Below are positions 14,569-22,294 of a stretch of DNA of 34,128 nucleotides, piece after piece. The translations under genes were made by a program, and so were the position numbers. Positions within the stretch are counted from its first letter, which is position 1; every line of letters begins with the position of its first letter. Origin of the DNA: Micromonospora sp. ALFpr18c (GTDB lineage Bacteria > Actinomycetota > Actinomycetes > Mycobacteriales > Micromonosporaceae); contig NZ_WBKR01000041.1 of assembly GCF_008868155.1 (NCBI RefSeq), positions 1 through 34,128 on the forward strand. The letters run 5' to 3'. The notes under the pieces are model-generated. The model saw only the letters and a program-made list of their open reading frames with translations, searched no databases and was not told where the DNA came from.

Positions 14569-15824
14569 CGGCCAGCCTCCCGGGCGTACGCGCGGGCGGC
14601 GGCCATCCGCTCCACGGTGGACGGATGCGAGGCCGAGTAGAGGTACTCCCACCGCGGCGGGTCGGGGTCGCCCAGGTTGACCGAGCCGAGACGGCGCTGC
14701 ATCGACTCGAAGGCCACCGGATCACCGGTCAGCGTGAGAGCGTGCGCGTCGGCCCGCGCCTCAACCCGGCGCGACATCAGCGCCTGCACCGGAGTGGCGA
14801 TCAGGCCGGCCACCGTGACCAGGGCGATGAGGAGCGGAAACGCGCGGGGATGGGCCACCGAGTCGACGCCGGCCCACCGCAGCAGCAGCCCCCACGAGCC
14901 GATCAGGTAGAGCGCCACCACCGCGGCGGCCGCGCCCAGCGCCCCGGTCAGCGTGCCGACCGCGACGTCGGAGTCCCTTGCGTGCCCCAGCTCGTGCGCC
15001 ACCACGGCGGTCACCTCGGCCGGGGTCGCCTCGCTCAGCAGCGTGTCGTAGACGACCACGCGGCGGGTCGGTCCGAGGCCGGAGACGTACGCGTTGACCG
15101 CCCTGGTGCGCCGCGAGGCGTCGGCGACCAGCACGTCGCGCACCGGCACCCCGTCGCGGGCGGCCATGCTCATCAGCTCGGTGCGCAGCGGGCCCTGCTC
15201 CATCGGGGTGAACTTGTTGAACACCGGCTCCACCAGCACCGGCAGCACGAACGACAGCAGCACCACCAGCAGGGCCGCGCCCGCCGCGCCGAACGCCCAC
15301 CACCAGCGCGGCGCGAGCCGGATCACCGCGTAGAAGCCGAACAGCGCCACCGCGCCGATCACCGCGCTGACCGCGTACGACTTGAGCAGGTCGACGACCC
15401 AGCCGCTCCACCCGTTGGTGCTCATGCCGTAGCGAGTCAGCACGCTCTGCCGCCAGGCGGCGAACGGAAGGGTGAGCAGGTCGGCGACGAGCACCACGGC
15501 CAACCCTCCGAGCACCGCCTGCGCGGCCCAGTGCCCACCGAACGGCCGGCCCACCAGCTCGACGAGGCGGCTGCCCAGCGGGGTGAGCCCGAGCGCGAGG
15601 GCGACCAGTAGCCCGACCGCGAGCGCCGTGTAGCTGCCGGGACGCAGCGCGGCGCGGAACTCACGCCCCTTGGCCACCTGCTGCGCCGGAAGATCACGCA
15701 GCGCGGCGAGCTGGTCGGCACGCGGTGCCGGGGGTCGGTGCCACGGAATGAGCAGCGCGGCGATAACCAGCAGCGCGACGGTCAACCCGGCCAGCGTCAG
15801 CAACGCCCACCCGCGCGGGGTCAC
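14565..15824 (-). CDS. M48-family membrane metalloprotease
   Basis: A 419-residue integral-membrane zinc protease related to HtpX/Ste24. Hydrophobic helices occur at the N-terminus (WALLTLAGLTVALLVIAALL), around residues 65-125, at 150-210 and after the active site. The zinc site is complete: HELGH at about residues 277-281 and a third ligand Glu in RRVEARADAHAL. The preceding motif VNAYVSGLGPTRRVVVYDTLL is the usual substrate-cleft segment. The active site should face the cytosol, and membrane-protein quality control is the usual role; that is family knowledge. The GTG start has only a weak ribosome-binding site. The downstream PimB-like gene overlaps by 4 nt, so the two are expressed together. 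Confidence 0.9.
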   Translation of the reverse strand: MTPRGWALLTLAGLTVALLVIAALLIPWHRPPAPRADQLAALRDLPAQQVAKGREFRAALRPGSYTALAVGLLVALALGLTPLGSRLVELVGRPFGGHWAAQAVLGGLAVVLVADLLTLPFAAWRQSVLTRYGMSTNGWSGWVVDLLKSYAVSAVIGAVALFGFYAVIRLAPRWWWAFGAAGAALLVVLLSFVLPVLVEPVFNKFTPMEQGPLRTELMSMAARDGVPVRDVLVADASRRTRAVNAYVSGLGPTRRVVVYDTLLSEATPAEVTAVVAHELGHARDSDVAVGTLTGALGAAAAVVALYLIGSWGLLLRWAGVDSVAHPRAFPLLIALVTVAGLIATPVQALMSRRVEARADAHALTLTGDPVAFESMQRRLGSVNLGDPDPPRWEYLYSASHPSTVERMAAARAYAREAGR

Positions 15825-15925
15825 CGCGTCACCACCGTTGTACCCCGTTCATTGCGCTGCTCCTCCCGCCGTGACCGCTCATCCTATGGCCCGCGAGAAG
15901 TGCGCTTCCGAGTGCGGTGTCGCGC

Positions 15926-16144
15926 TCAGGCGACCCGGCGGGTGGGAGGGCGGTGAGCCGCGCCGGGACGCGCGGGCGCGGCCAGCACCTCCACGTCGAA
16001 GCCGGCTCGGGCGAGCACCTCGATGGCCTCGACCTCGGCGGCGACCAACCCGGCCGCCGGGGACGTCTCGTCGAACAGGGCGGTCAGCGGGCAGCCGGAA
16101 CAGCCGTCGGCCCGCTTCGCGCACCCGTCGCAGTCGATGAGCAT
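15926..16144 (-). CDS. Small Cys-motif protein (72 aa), function unknown
   Basis: The family is not recognised. The product has a C-x2-C-x6-C-x2-C arrangement in its first 20 residues (IDCDGCAKRADGCSGCP). A short predicted alpha/beta segment (AAEVEAIEVLARAGFDVEVL) and a basic tail follow. The spacing would suit one zinc ion or a small iron-sulfur site, but nothing proves a metal. GGAGG lies 4 nt before the ATG at 16144, which supports real translation. The gene stands alone between the NYN gene, about 320 nt upstream, and the M48 gene, about 100 nt downstream, all on the minus strand. Confidence 0.65.
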   Translation of the reverse strand: MLIDCDGCAKRADGCSGCPLTALFDETSPAAGLVAAEVEAIEVLARAGFDVEVLAAPARPGAAHRPPTRRVA

Positions 16145-16464
16145 CACGCCTCCTGATCGGCTCGCGGCGCCCGGGCGACTCCCGTCGTCGCCGACCGAGC
16201 ACCGTCGGTGACATCGACACTAACCACCGGGTACGACAGGAACCCCGTCCGACCGCCCGTTTCAGGGCTAGATCCACTCCAGATCAGCGATATCGGGGTA
16301 TCCCACCCTGGGTCGGGAGCTGGCCCGGCGACTACCGACCAGCTGACTGGCGGCGGCCCGAGCGTCGAACCGGCCCGAGCGCGGGACAGAAGCACCGTCC
16401 GACAGGTCGCGTTGGAGCAAGTCGCGGGGACCGCGGGCGCCGCTGAACACCTCCGCGGACGGCG
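16145..16464. other. 320-nt intergenic region without a supported gene
   Basis: This gap lies between the NYN gene and the small Cys protein. An open frame of 83 codons on the minus strand ends at the start codon of the Cys gene, but its composition is not convincing. Small inverted repeats are present, for example AGCTGG at 16318-16323 with CCAGCT at 16339-16344, and TAGTGT at 16217-16222 on the minus strand could be a -10 box. No RNA gene could be recognised. Confidence 0.4.
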
Positions 16465-17895
16465 TCAGGAGCGGGCGAGGCGGCGCAGCAGCGAGTCGGC
16501 CCCCAACGGGTACGCCCCGTGCCGGCGTACCCCGTCGGCGACCTCGCGGTCGGACGAGACCACGACCACCGGGCGGCCCGCCGGCTCGGCGCGGACCAGC
16601 CGCCGGATCAGCTCGTCGGCGGTCTCGCCCTTGCGGGAGAAGAGCACCCGCACGCCGCGTGGGGCGGGCGGCAGCCCGTGCATCCGTTCGGCGCCGTCGA
16701 AGACGACGGTGACCTCGTCGCCGGTCTGCGCGGCGATCCCGCCCAGCCCGGTGATGAGGCGCTTGCGCTGCTGCTCCAGGGACATCTCGCCGAAGCCGCG
16801 CTTGGTGACGTTGTAGCCGTCCACCACCAGGTGCGCCCGGGGCAGGGCGAGCAGCTGGTCGAGGCGGGCCGGGTCGTCGGTGTCGCGGGCGCGGGCGGCC
16901 GGGCCGGCCCCGGCGGTGCCCGGCTGCTCGGCGAACGCGTCGGCGACGAAATCGGCGGGGAGCTTGTCGACCGGGTCGAGCGCCAGCTCGCGGCGCAGCC
17001 CGACGGCGGCCTGACCGATGGTTTCCAGCAGCAGCCACAGCCGGGCGTCGTCGACCGAACGGGCCTCCTTGGCGCTGGCCCGGGCCACCCCGGCGGCGGC
17101 CTCCGCCTCGGCGAGCCGGGCGCGGGCGCGGCGCAGCTCGGCGTCCACGTCGGCGCTGGCGCGTGCGGCGCGGCCCCGCTCGGTGGCCAGCAGTTCGGTG
17201 GCCTTCCGTTCGCGGGACTGGGTCTCCCGCAGGGTGCGGGTCAACTGTCGGGACTCCTCGCGCAGCTGGCCCAGCTCCTCACGGACCCGGGCCAGCTCGT
17301 CGCGGAGCTTCTCGGCCTCGACCCGGGCGACCGCCCGGTCGTGCTCGGCGCGGGTGGCCCGCTGCTCGGCCTCGCGGACCAGCTCGGCGACGACCGCGCT
17401 GTCCGCCTCGGCGCGGACGGCCGCGCCGCTGGCGTCGATCAGCGCCCGCCAGCCACGGGGCCGGGCCAGGTAGGCCAGCGCGGCCACCTCGACCGGGTCG
17501 GCGGCGGCCGGCGCGGTGCCCTCGACGACGGCCGAGCCGAGGTCACCGGCGTCGGCCAGGACCCGGGCGGTGACCCGCTGCCGGAACAGGGGGTCGGCGG
17601 TGAGCTGGGCGGCGATCGCCGGCGCGCCCAGTCGGGCCCGCCGGTTGGGGGCGAACTTGGCCACCCGGCGCAGCGGCACCGGGACCTCGTCGGCGGGCAG
17701 GGTGGGCAGCACCGCGGCGGTCAACGCCACGATCCGCTGCCGGACCGGCTCGGGCAGGGTGGGTTCCGGCTCGACCGCCGGCTCACCGCCGCCCGATCCG
17801 ACCGCCGGGGCGGCGGGCGGATCGCCCACGGCACCGTCGCGCGCGACCGGATCCTCCTGCGGGAGGTGGTCGTCGTGCGGCTCGGTGAGGGGCAT
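16465..17895 (-). CDS. Coiled-coil NYN-domain (YacP-type) ribonuclease candidate
   Basis: A 476-residue protein. After a Pro/Glu-rich N-terminus comes a helical region (about residues 45-170) and a long coiled coil rich in Glu, Arg and Ala (about 170-290, for example KLRDELARVREELGQLREES). The C-terminal domain, from about residue 345, is a PIN-like NYN fold: HLVVDGYNVTKRGFGEM, then VTVVFDGAE, KGETADELIRRL and VVVVSSDREVADG. The acidic residues expected to hold the catalytic metal are present. YacP/Rae1-type relatives cut RNA in Bacillus on ribosomes; here RNA cleavage is inferred. The ATG at 17895 has GGGAG upstream. It diverges from the DEDDh/GIY-YIG nuclease gene. Confidence 0.88.
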   Translation of the reverse strand: MPLTEPHDDHLPQEDPVARDGAVGDPPAAPAVGSGGGEPAVEPEPTLPEPVRQRIVALTAAVLPTLPADEVPVPLRRVAKFAPNRRARLGAPAIAAQLTADPLFRQRVTARVLADAGDLGSAVVEGTAPAAADPVEVAALAYLARPRGWRALIDASGAAVRAEADSAVVAELVREAEQRATRAEHDRAVARVEAEKLRDELARVREELGQLREESRQLTRTLRETQSRERKATELLATERGRAARASADVDAELRRARARLAEAEAAAGVARASAKEARSVDDARLWLLLETIGQAAVGLRRELALDPVDKLPADFVADAFAEQPGTAGAGPAARARDTDDPARLDQLLALPRAHLVVDGYNVTKRGFGEMSLEQQRKRLITGLGGIAAQTGDEVTVVFDGAERMHGLPPAPRGVRVLFSRKGETADELIRRLVRAEPAGRPVVVVSSDREVADGVRRHGAYPLGADSLLRRLARS

Positions 17896-17951
17896 GTGGC
17901 AAGTCTCCCACCGCTGGCGGGCCCACCGCCCGGTGAGTGAGCCGATCTCTC

Positions 17952-17957
17952 ATCCTA
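17952..17957 (-). promoter_or_regulatory. Candidate -10 box (TAGGAT) for the NYN gene
   Basis: On the minus strand TAGGAT matches TANNNT and would give a leader of about 50 nt that contains the GGGAG site. No good -35 box was found. Confidence 0.35.
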
Positions 17958-18009
17958 GCCCCATGGTTACTGGTAGGGCCGCTGCGACGGGAGTGTCGGA
18001 CCGAGGCGC

Positions 18010-18015
18010 TAGCGT
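18010..18015 (+). promoter_or_regulatory. -10 box (TAGCGT), leaderless start of the DEDDh/GIY-YIG gene
   Basis: TAGCGT is followed by exactly 7 nt and the ATG at 18023. No Shine-Dalgarno sequence is present. Confidence 0.5.
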
Positions 18016-18022
18016 GCCGGCG

Positions 18023-19777
18023 ATGGCACAGGCGGAGTACGTCCAGGAGTCCCTCGCTGGTCTCGACCCGGCGGTGGGTGGGGTGGACCCGGCGCTGCCG
18101 CTGTACGCGACGACCTTCGTGGTGGTCGACCTGGAGACCGCCGGCGGCGCGCCGGACGGCGGCGGCATCACCGAGATCGGCGCGGTCAAGGTGCGCGGTG
18201 GTGAGCAGTTGGGTGTGCTGGCGACCCTGGTCAACCCGGGGCAGCCGATCCCGCCGTTCATCACCGTGCTGACCGGCATCACCCAGGCCATGCTGCTGCC
18301 GGCACCGCCGATCGAGCAGGTGCTGCCCAGCTTCCTGGAGTTCATCGCCGACGCGGTGCTGGTGGCCCACAACGCCCCGTACGACGTGGGTTTCCTCAAG
18401 GCGGCCTGCGCGAAGCACGGCTACCGCTGGCCCAACCCCCGCGTCCTGGACACGGCCGCGCTCGCCCGCCGGGTGCTGACCCGCGACGAGGTGCCCAACC
18501 GCAAGCTGGGCACCCTGGCGGCCTACTTCCGCACCGCCACCCAGCCCACCCACCGCGCGCTGGACGACGCGAAGGCCACCGTCGACGTGCTGCACGGGCT
18601 GATCGGCCGGCTGGGCGGGCACCGGGTGGACACGGTCGGTGACGCCATCGAGTTCGCCCGGGCGGTCACCCCGACGCAGCGCCGCAAGCGGCACCTGGCC
18701 GAGGGGCTGCCCAAGGTCCCCGGGGTCTACATCTTCCGGGCCGCCGACGAGCGGCCGCTCTACGTGGGCACCTCCGGCGACATCGCCACCCGGGTGCGCA
18801 GCTACTTCACGGCCGGTGAGAAACGTGCCCGGATCTCCGAGATGCTGGCCGCGGCCGAACGGGTCGAGGCGGTGGAGTGCGCGCACTCGCTGGAGGCGGA
18901 GGTCCGCGAGCTGCGCCTGATCGCCGCGCACGCCCCGCCGTACAACCGGCGGTCGAAATACCCGGAGCGGATGGTCTGGCTCAAGCTCACCGACGGTCCG
19001 TACCCTCGGCTGTCGATCGTCCGGGACCTCGCCCCCACCGACACCGCCTACCTCGGGCCGTTCACCTCCCGGCGCGCCGCCGAGCTGGCCGCGGCCGGTT
19101 TCCACGACGCGGTGCCGCTGCGCCAGTGCACGCACCGGCTCTCGCTGCGTACCGTCACGCCGGCCTGCGCGCTGGCCGAGCTGGGTCGCTGCCCGGCACC
19201 CTGCGAGCACAGGATCACCCCCGAGGAGTACGACGACAGAGCCGCCGCGCCGTTCCGCACCGCCACCACGAGTGACCCGCAGCGGGTGGTGGACGCGCTG
19301 CTGGCCCGGATCGACGTGCTCTCGGCCGACCAGCGCTACGAGGAGGCGGCCGTGGTGCGGTACCGGCTGGCCGCGGTGCTGCGGGCGACCGTGCGGATGC
19401 AGCGGCTGACCGCGCTGACCGGGATCGTCGAGCTGGCCGCGGCCCGCCCGGCGGCCCGGGGTGGCTGGGAGCTGGCCCTGGTCCGGCACGGCCGGCTGGC
19501 CGGCGCGGGGGTGTCCCCGCCGGGGGTCCACCCGCGACCCACGCTGGCCACCATCCGGGCCACCGCCGAGACGGTGTCGGGTGGGCACGGGCCGGTGCCG
19601 GCGGCCACGGCGGAGGAGTCCGAGCGCATCCTGTCCTGGTTGGAGCGCCCGGAGACCCGGCTGGTGGAGATGTCGTCCGGTTGGTCGTCGCCGGTGGGTG
19701 GCGCGGGGCGGTTCGGTGACCTGCTGGCGAAGGCCGAGAACGCCTCGTCCCACCAACTCTCGACCGAACGCTCATGA
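18023..19777 (+). CDS. DEDDh exonuclease fused to a UvrC-like GIY-YIG nuclease
   Basis: A 584-residue two-nuclease fusion, related by memory to Rv2191. Residues 28-190 are a DnaQ-type 3'-5' exonuclease with all motifs: VVVDLETAG (DxE), VAHNAPYDVGF and THRALDDAKAT. From about residue 232 a GIY-YIG domain reads GVYIFRAADERPLYVGTSG, with the Arg in ATRVRSYF and the catalytic Glu in LEAEVRELRLI. Four cysteines at 369, 382, 390 and 394 match the spacing pattern of the UvrC iron-sulfur cluster. A following helical pair (RYEEAAVVRYRLAAVL) resembles the UvrB-binding UVR motif. The UvrC RNase H-like C-terminal nuclease is absent. A DNA-repair role similar to Cho or epsilon is inferred. Confidence 0.92.
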   Translation: MAQAEYVQESLAGLDPAVGGVDPALPLYATTFVVVDLETAGGAPDGGGITEIGAVKVRGGEQLGVLATLVNPGQPIPPFITVLTGITQAMLLPAPPIEQVLPSFLEFIADAVLVAHNAPYDVGFLKAACAKHGYRWPNPRVLDTAALARRVLTRDEVPNRKLGTLAAYFRTATQPTHRALDDAKATVDVLHGLIGRLGGHRVDTVGDAIEFARAVTPTQRRKRHLAEGLPKVPGVYIFRAADERPLYVGTSGDIATRVRSYFTAGEKRARISEMLAAAERVEAVECAHSLEAEVRELRLIAAHAPPYNRRSKYPERMVWLKLTDGPYPRLSIVRDLAPTDTAYLGPFTSRRAAELAAAGFHDAVPLRQCTHRLSLRTVTPACALAELGRCPAPCEHRITPEEYDDRAAAPFRTATTSDPQRVVDALLARIDVLSADQRYEEAAVVRYRLAAVLRATVRMQRLTALTGIVELAAARPAARGGWELALVRHGRLAGAGVSPPGVHPRPTLATIRATAETVSGGHGPVPAATAEESERILSWLERPETRLVEMSSGWSSPVGGAGRFGDLLAKAENASSHQLSTERS

Positions 19778-19810
19778 CCAAGTGACCGATCGGACTACGT
19801 CGACTCGCTT

Positions 19811-19816
19811 AGGCTG
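19811..19816 (+). promoter_or_regulatory. Candidate -10 box (TAGGCT) for the RSH gene
   Basis: TAGGCT lies 34 nt after the upstream stop codon and about 90 nt before the GTG start. It would give a leader of about 80 nt. The -35 element is unclear. Confidence 0.35.
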
Positions 19817-19904
19817 TTAGAGAAGTGCAGTCCTGCCCGATTCGAGGGCCTGCTCCCGGCGTCGGGTCTCGGCGTCGTGGAGCCGGGGTGAGGAGGTGTC
19901 CCTC

Positions 19905-21698
19905 GTGGACGTCGACGCCGGACACGGCGCCGCCCTGGGGGGCGCCCTTCCGACCCAGCCAGGTGAGCTGCCGCTCGCCCGCCGGCTGCGGTCACTGCTC
20001 ACCTGGCCGACCACCGACTCCGACCCGGTCACCCACCTGGTCCGCACCCACCGCGGCATCCACGCCGGCACCGACCCCGCGGTGCTGCGCCGGGCGTACA
20101 CCATCGCGGAGAACATGCACCGCGGGCAGTTCCGCAAGAGCGGTGAGCCGTACATCACCCACCCTCTCGCGGTGGCGCAGATCTGCGCGGAGCTGGGGAT
20201 GGACACCACCACCCTGGTCGCGGCGCTGCTGCACGACACCGTGGAGGACACCCGCTACACGCTCCAGGCGCTCTCCGAGGACTTCGGCGGCGAGGTGGCC
20301 CACCTGGTCGACGGGGTGACCAAGTTCGACAAGGCGTTCTACGGCAAGGCGGCCGAGGCGGAGACGATCCGCAAGATGATCGTCGCGGCCGCCAAGGACG
20401 TCCGGGTGCTGATCATCAAGCTGGCCGACCGGCTGCACAACATGCGCACCCTCGGTGTGCGCTCGGCGTCGTCGCGGGAGCGGATCGCCCGCAAGACGCA
20501 GGAGGTGCTGGTCCCGCTCTGCGACCGGCTGGGCATCCAGACCCTCAAGCGGGAGCTGGACGACGTGGTGCTGCTGCACCTGGAGCCCGACGAGCACGCC
20601 CGGCTGGCCCGGCACGTGCACGACCGGCCCGGCTGGGATTCGTACCTCGACTCGGTGGTCGCCCGCGCCCGGGTGGCGTTGCGTCGTGGCCGGGTCGACG
20701 CCGAGGTGAGCCCTCGTCCCCGGCACCTCTACTCGATCTGGAAGGACACCATCGCCGGCGGCCACACCGCGCCGTACGATCTGCCGCGCATCGTGGTGGT
20801 GGTCGACGGCCCGCCCACCGACTGTTACGCCGCCCTGGGCGCGATCCACGGCACGTGGCGTCCCGTCGCCGGCCGTTTCAAGGACTTCATCGCCTCACCG
20901 AAGAACAACCTCTACCGGTCGTTGCACACCAGCGTCTGCGGCCCGCAGGACCGCACGGTGGAGGTGCTGATCCGCACCGAGGAGATGCACCGGTCCGCCG
21001 AGTACGGCATCGCCGCCGACTTCCGCTTCCCCAGCTCGGGCAGCGGCAGCGCGACGGCCCGCGCCGAGCAGCTGGACTGGCTGCGCCGGGTGCTCGACTG
21101 GGAGCCGGACGCCGCCGACCCGGCACAGTTCCTGGAGTCGCTGCGCTGCGACCTCGCCGAGGGTCAGATCCAGGTCTTCGCCGACGGACGGCAGGTCGTG
21201 CTGCCGGCCGGCGCCACGCCCGTCGACCTCGCCTACGAGTTGGGCAACGAGCGCGGCGACCACTGTCTCGCCGCGCGGATCAACGGCCGGTTGGCGCCAC
21301 TGAGCTCGGAGCTGGACGAGGGCGACGTGGTGGAGATCTTCACCGAGAGCGACGGCGACAACGGCTTCGAGGCGGGTGTGGCACCGCGTGGGCCGCGCCG
21401 GGAGTGGCTGAGCTTCGTCAAGTCACCGCACGCGCAGATGCAGATCAACCGCTGGTTCGCCGAGCACACCGAGCCGGGCATCACGATCAGCGACAAGGTG
21501 CGCCTCGGCCGGGCCACCATCGGGCTCGCCCTGCGTCAACACAACCGGGGCCTCGCCAGTGACCTGCCGCTGCTGCGCCTCTCCGAGGAGTTGGGCTACC
21601 CCGACCTGGAGACCCTGCTCGTCGCGGTCTTCGACCGGGTGATCGAACCGGACACCGTGGTACGCCAGCTCATCGACCTGGTCGACCATCGACAGTGA
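19905..21698 (+). CDS. RelA/SpoT homologue, short form with altered synthetase motifs
   Basis: A 597-residue (p)ppGpp-family protein. The HD hydrolase is complete: His86 in YITHPLAVA, His110-Asp111 with Glu114-Asp115 in LLHDTVEDT, and Asp175/Asn179 in KLADRLHNM. The synthetase domain is recognisable (CYAALGAIHGTW, RFKDFIASPKNN, SLHTSV, VEVLIRT, MHRSAEYGIA) but departs from the usual residues: RPKH is RPRH, the Arg after YDL is lost, IQIRT/VQIRT becomes VLIRT and AAHW becomes AADF. A TGS domain spans about 417-480. The C-terminal zinc-finger and ACT domains of full-length Rel are absent. The GTG at 19905 has AGGAGG 8 nt upstream. Hydrolase-dominant activity is inferred. RshA of Streptomyces may be related. 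Confidence 0.88.
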   Translation: MDVDAGHGAALGGALPTQPGELPLARRLRSLLTWPTTDSDPVTHLVRTHRGIHAGTDPAVLRRAYTIAENMHRGQFRKSGEPYITHPLAVAQICAELGMDTTTLVAALLHDTVEDTRYTLQALSEDFGGEVAHLVDGVTKFDKAFYGKAAEAETIRKMIVAAAKDVRVLIIKLADRLHNMRTLGVRSASSRERIARKTQEVLVPLCDRLGIQTLKRELDDVVLLHLEPDEHARLARHVHDRPGWDSYLDSVVARARVALRRGRVDAEVSPRPRHLYSIWKDTIAGGHTAPYDLPRIVVVVDGPPTDCYAALGAIHGTWRPVAGRFKDFIASPKNNLYRSLHTSVCGPQDRTVEVLIRTEEMHRSAEYGIAADFRFPSSGSGSATARAEQLDWLRRVLDWEPDAADPAQFLESLRCDLAEGQIQVFADGRQVVLPAGATPVDLAYELGNERGDHCLAARINGRLAPLSSELDEGDVVEIFTESDGDNGFEAGVAPRGPRREWLSFVKSPHAQMQINRWFAEHTEPGITISDKVRLGRATIGLALRQHNRGLASDLPLLRLSEELGYPDLETLLVAVFDRVIEPDTVVRQLIDLVDHRQ

Positions 21699-21739
21699 CC
21701 TGGGCGGCCCCAGCGCGTCCGAGGGACATTCGTGACCAC

Positions 21740-21745
21740 TAGCCT
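21740..21745 (+). promoter_or_regulatory. -10 box (TAGCCT), leaderless start of the NUDIX gene
   Basis: TAGCCT is followed by 6 nt and the ATG at 21752. No ribosome-binding site is visible. Confidence 0.55.
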
Positions 21746-21751
21746 GGAATC

Positions 21752-22294
21752 ATGATCCCCCGCTACCGCGCCACCGGTCGGGCCATCTTCTACCAGGCCT
21801 TCTACCGGCTGCCCCTGCCGGTACGCCGGCGTCTGGTCAAGCTGGCCGTGCCCAAGTACATCGTCGGTGCGGTCACCCTGGTCCGCGACTCCGAGGCGAC
21901 GGGTGCGGGCCGGTTGTTGATGCTGCGCCAGCCGCCCGGCAAGGGGTGGTCGCTGCCCGCCGGCCTGCTCGACCGGGGTGAGGCGCCGGTGGCGGGCGCG
22001 GCCCGGGAGCTGTTCGAGGAGTCCGGCATCCGGCTCCCCCCGTCCCGGCTGCGCCCCGCCGTCCCGAACGCGATCGTGCACGCCAAGGGCTGGGTGGACG
22101 TGGTCTTCGAGACGGAGGTGCCGGCGTCCGACACCGAGCTGGTGGTGGACGGCGCGGAGGTCTTCGAGGCTGCCTGGCATCCGCTGGACGACCTGCCCAA
22201 GCTGACCTGGCCGACCGCCCGGCTGCTCGCCTACTACGACATCGGGCCGCTGGCCGGGCAGTTCCCGCCACCGGTGCCCGACACTCTGCCGTGA
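21752..22294 (+). CDS. NUDIX hydrolase
   Basis: A 180-residue pyrophosphohydrolase that should cleave a nucleoside diphosphate linked to another moiety, using divalent metal. The Nudix box at residues 71-93 is perfect: G-x5-E-x7-REL-x-EE-x-GI, seen as GLLDRGEAPV and ARELFEESGI. The basic N-terminus (about 40 residues) is longer than in minimal family members. The gene has a TANNNT box and no leader. Its stop overlaps the next start as GTGA, so the nucleotidyltransferase is translated with it. That pairing points to nucleotide-sugar metabolism, and the adjacency to a (p)ppGpp-family gene permits an alarmone substrate; neither is proven. Confidence 0.9.
   Translation: MIPRYRATGRAIFYQAFYRLPLPVRRRLVKLAVPKYIVGAVTLVRDSEATGAGRLLMLRQPPGKGWSLPAGLLDRGEAPVAGAARELFEESGIRLPPSRLRPAVPNAIVHAKGWVDVVFETEVPASDTELVVDGAEVFEAAWHPLDDLPKLTWPTARLLAYYDIGPLAGQFPPPVPDTLP

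Noticed and set aside
16144..16395. An 83-codon minus-strand frame ending exactly at the start codon of the small Cys protein
   Set aside because: No convincing ribosome-binding site, no recognisable motif and composition unlike neighbouring genes; kept as non-coding.
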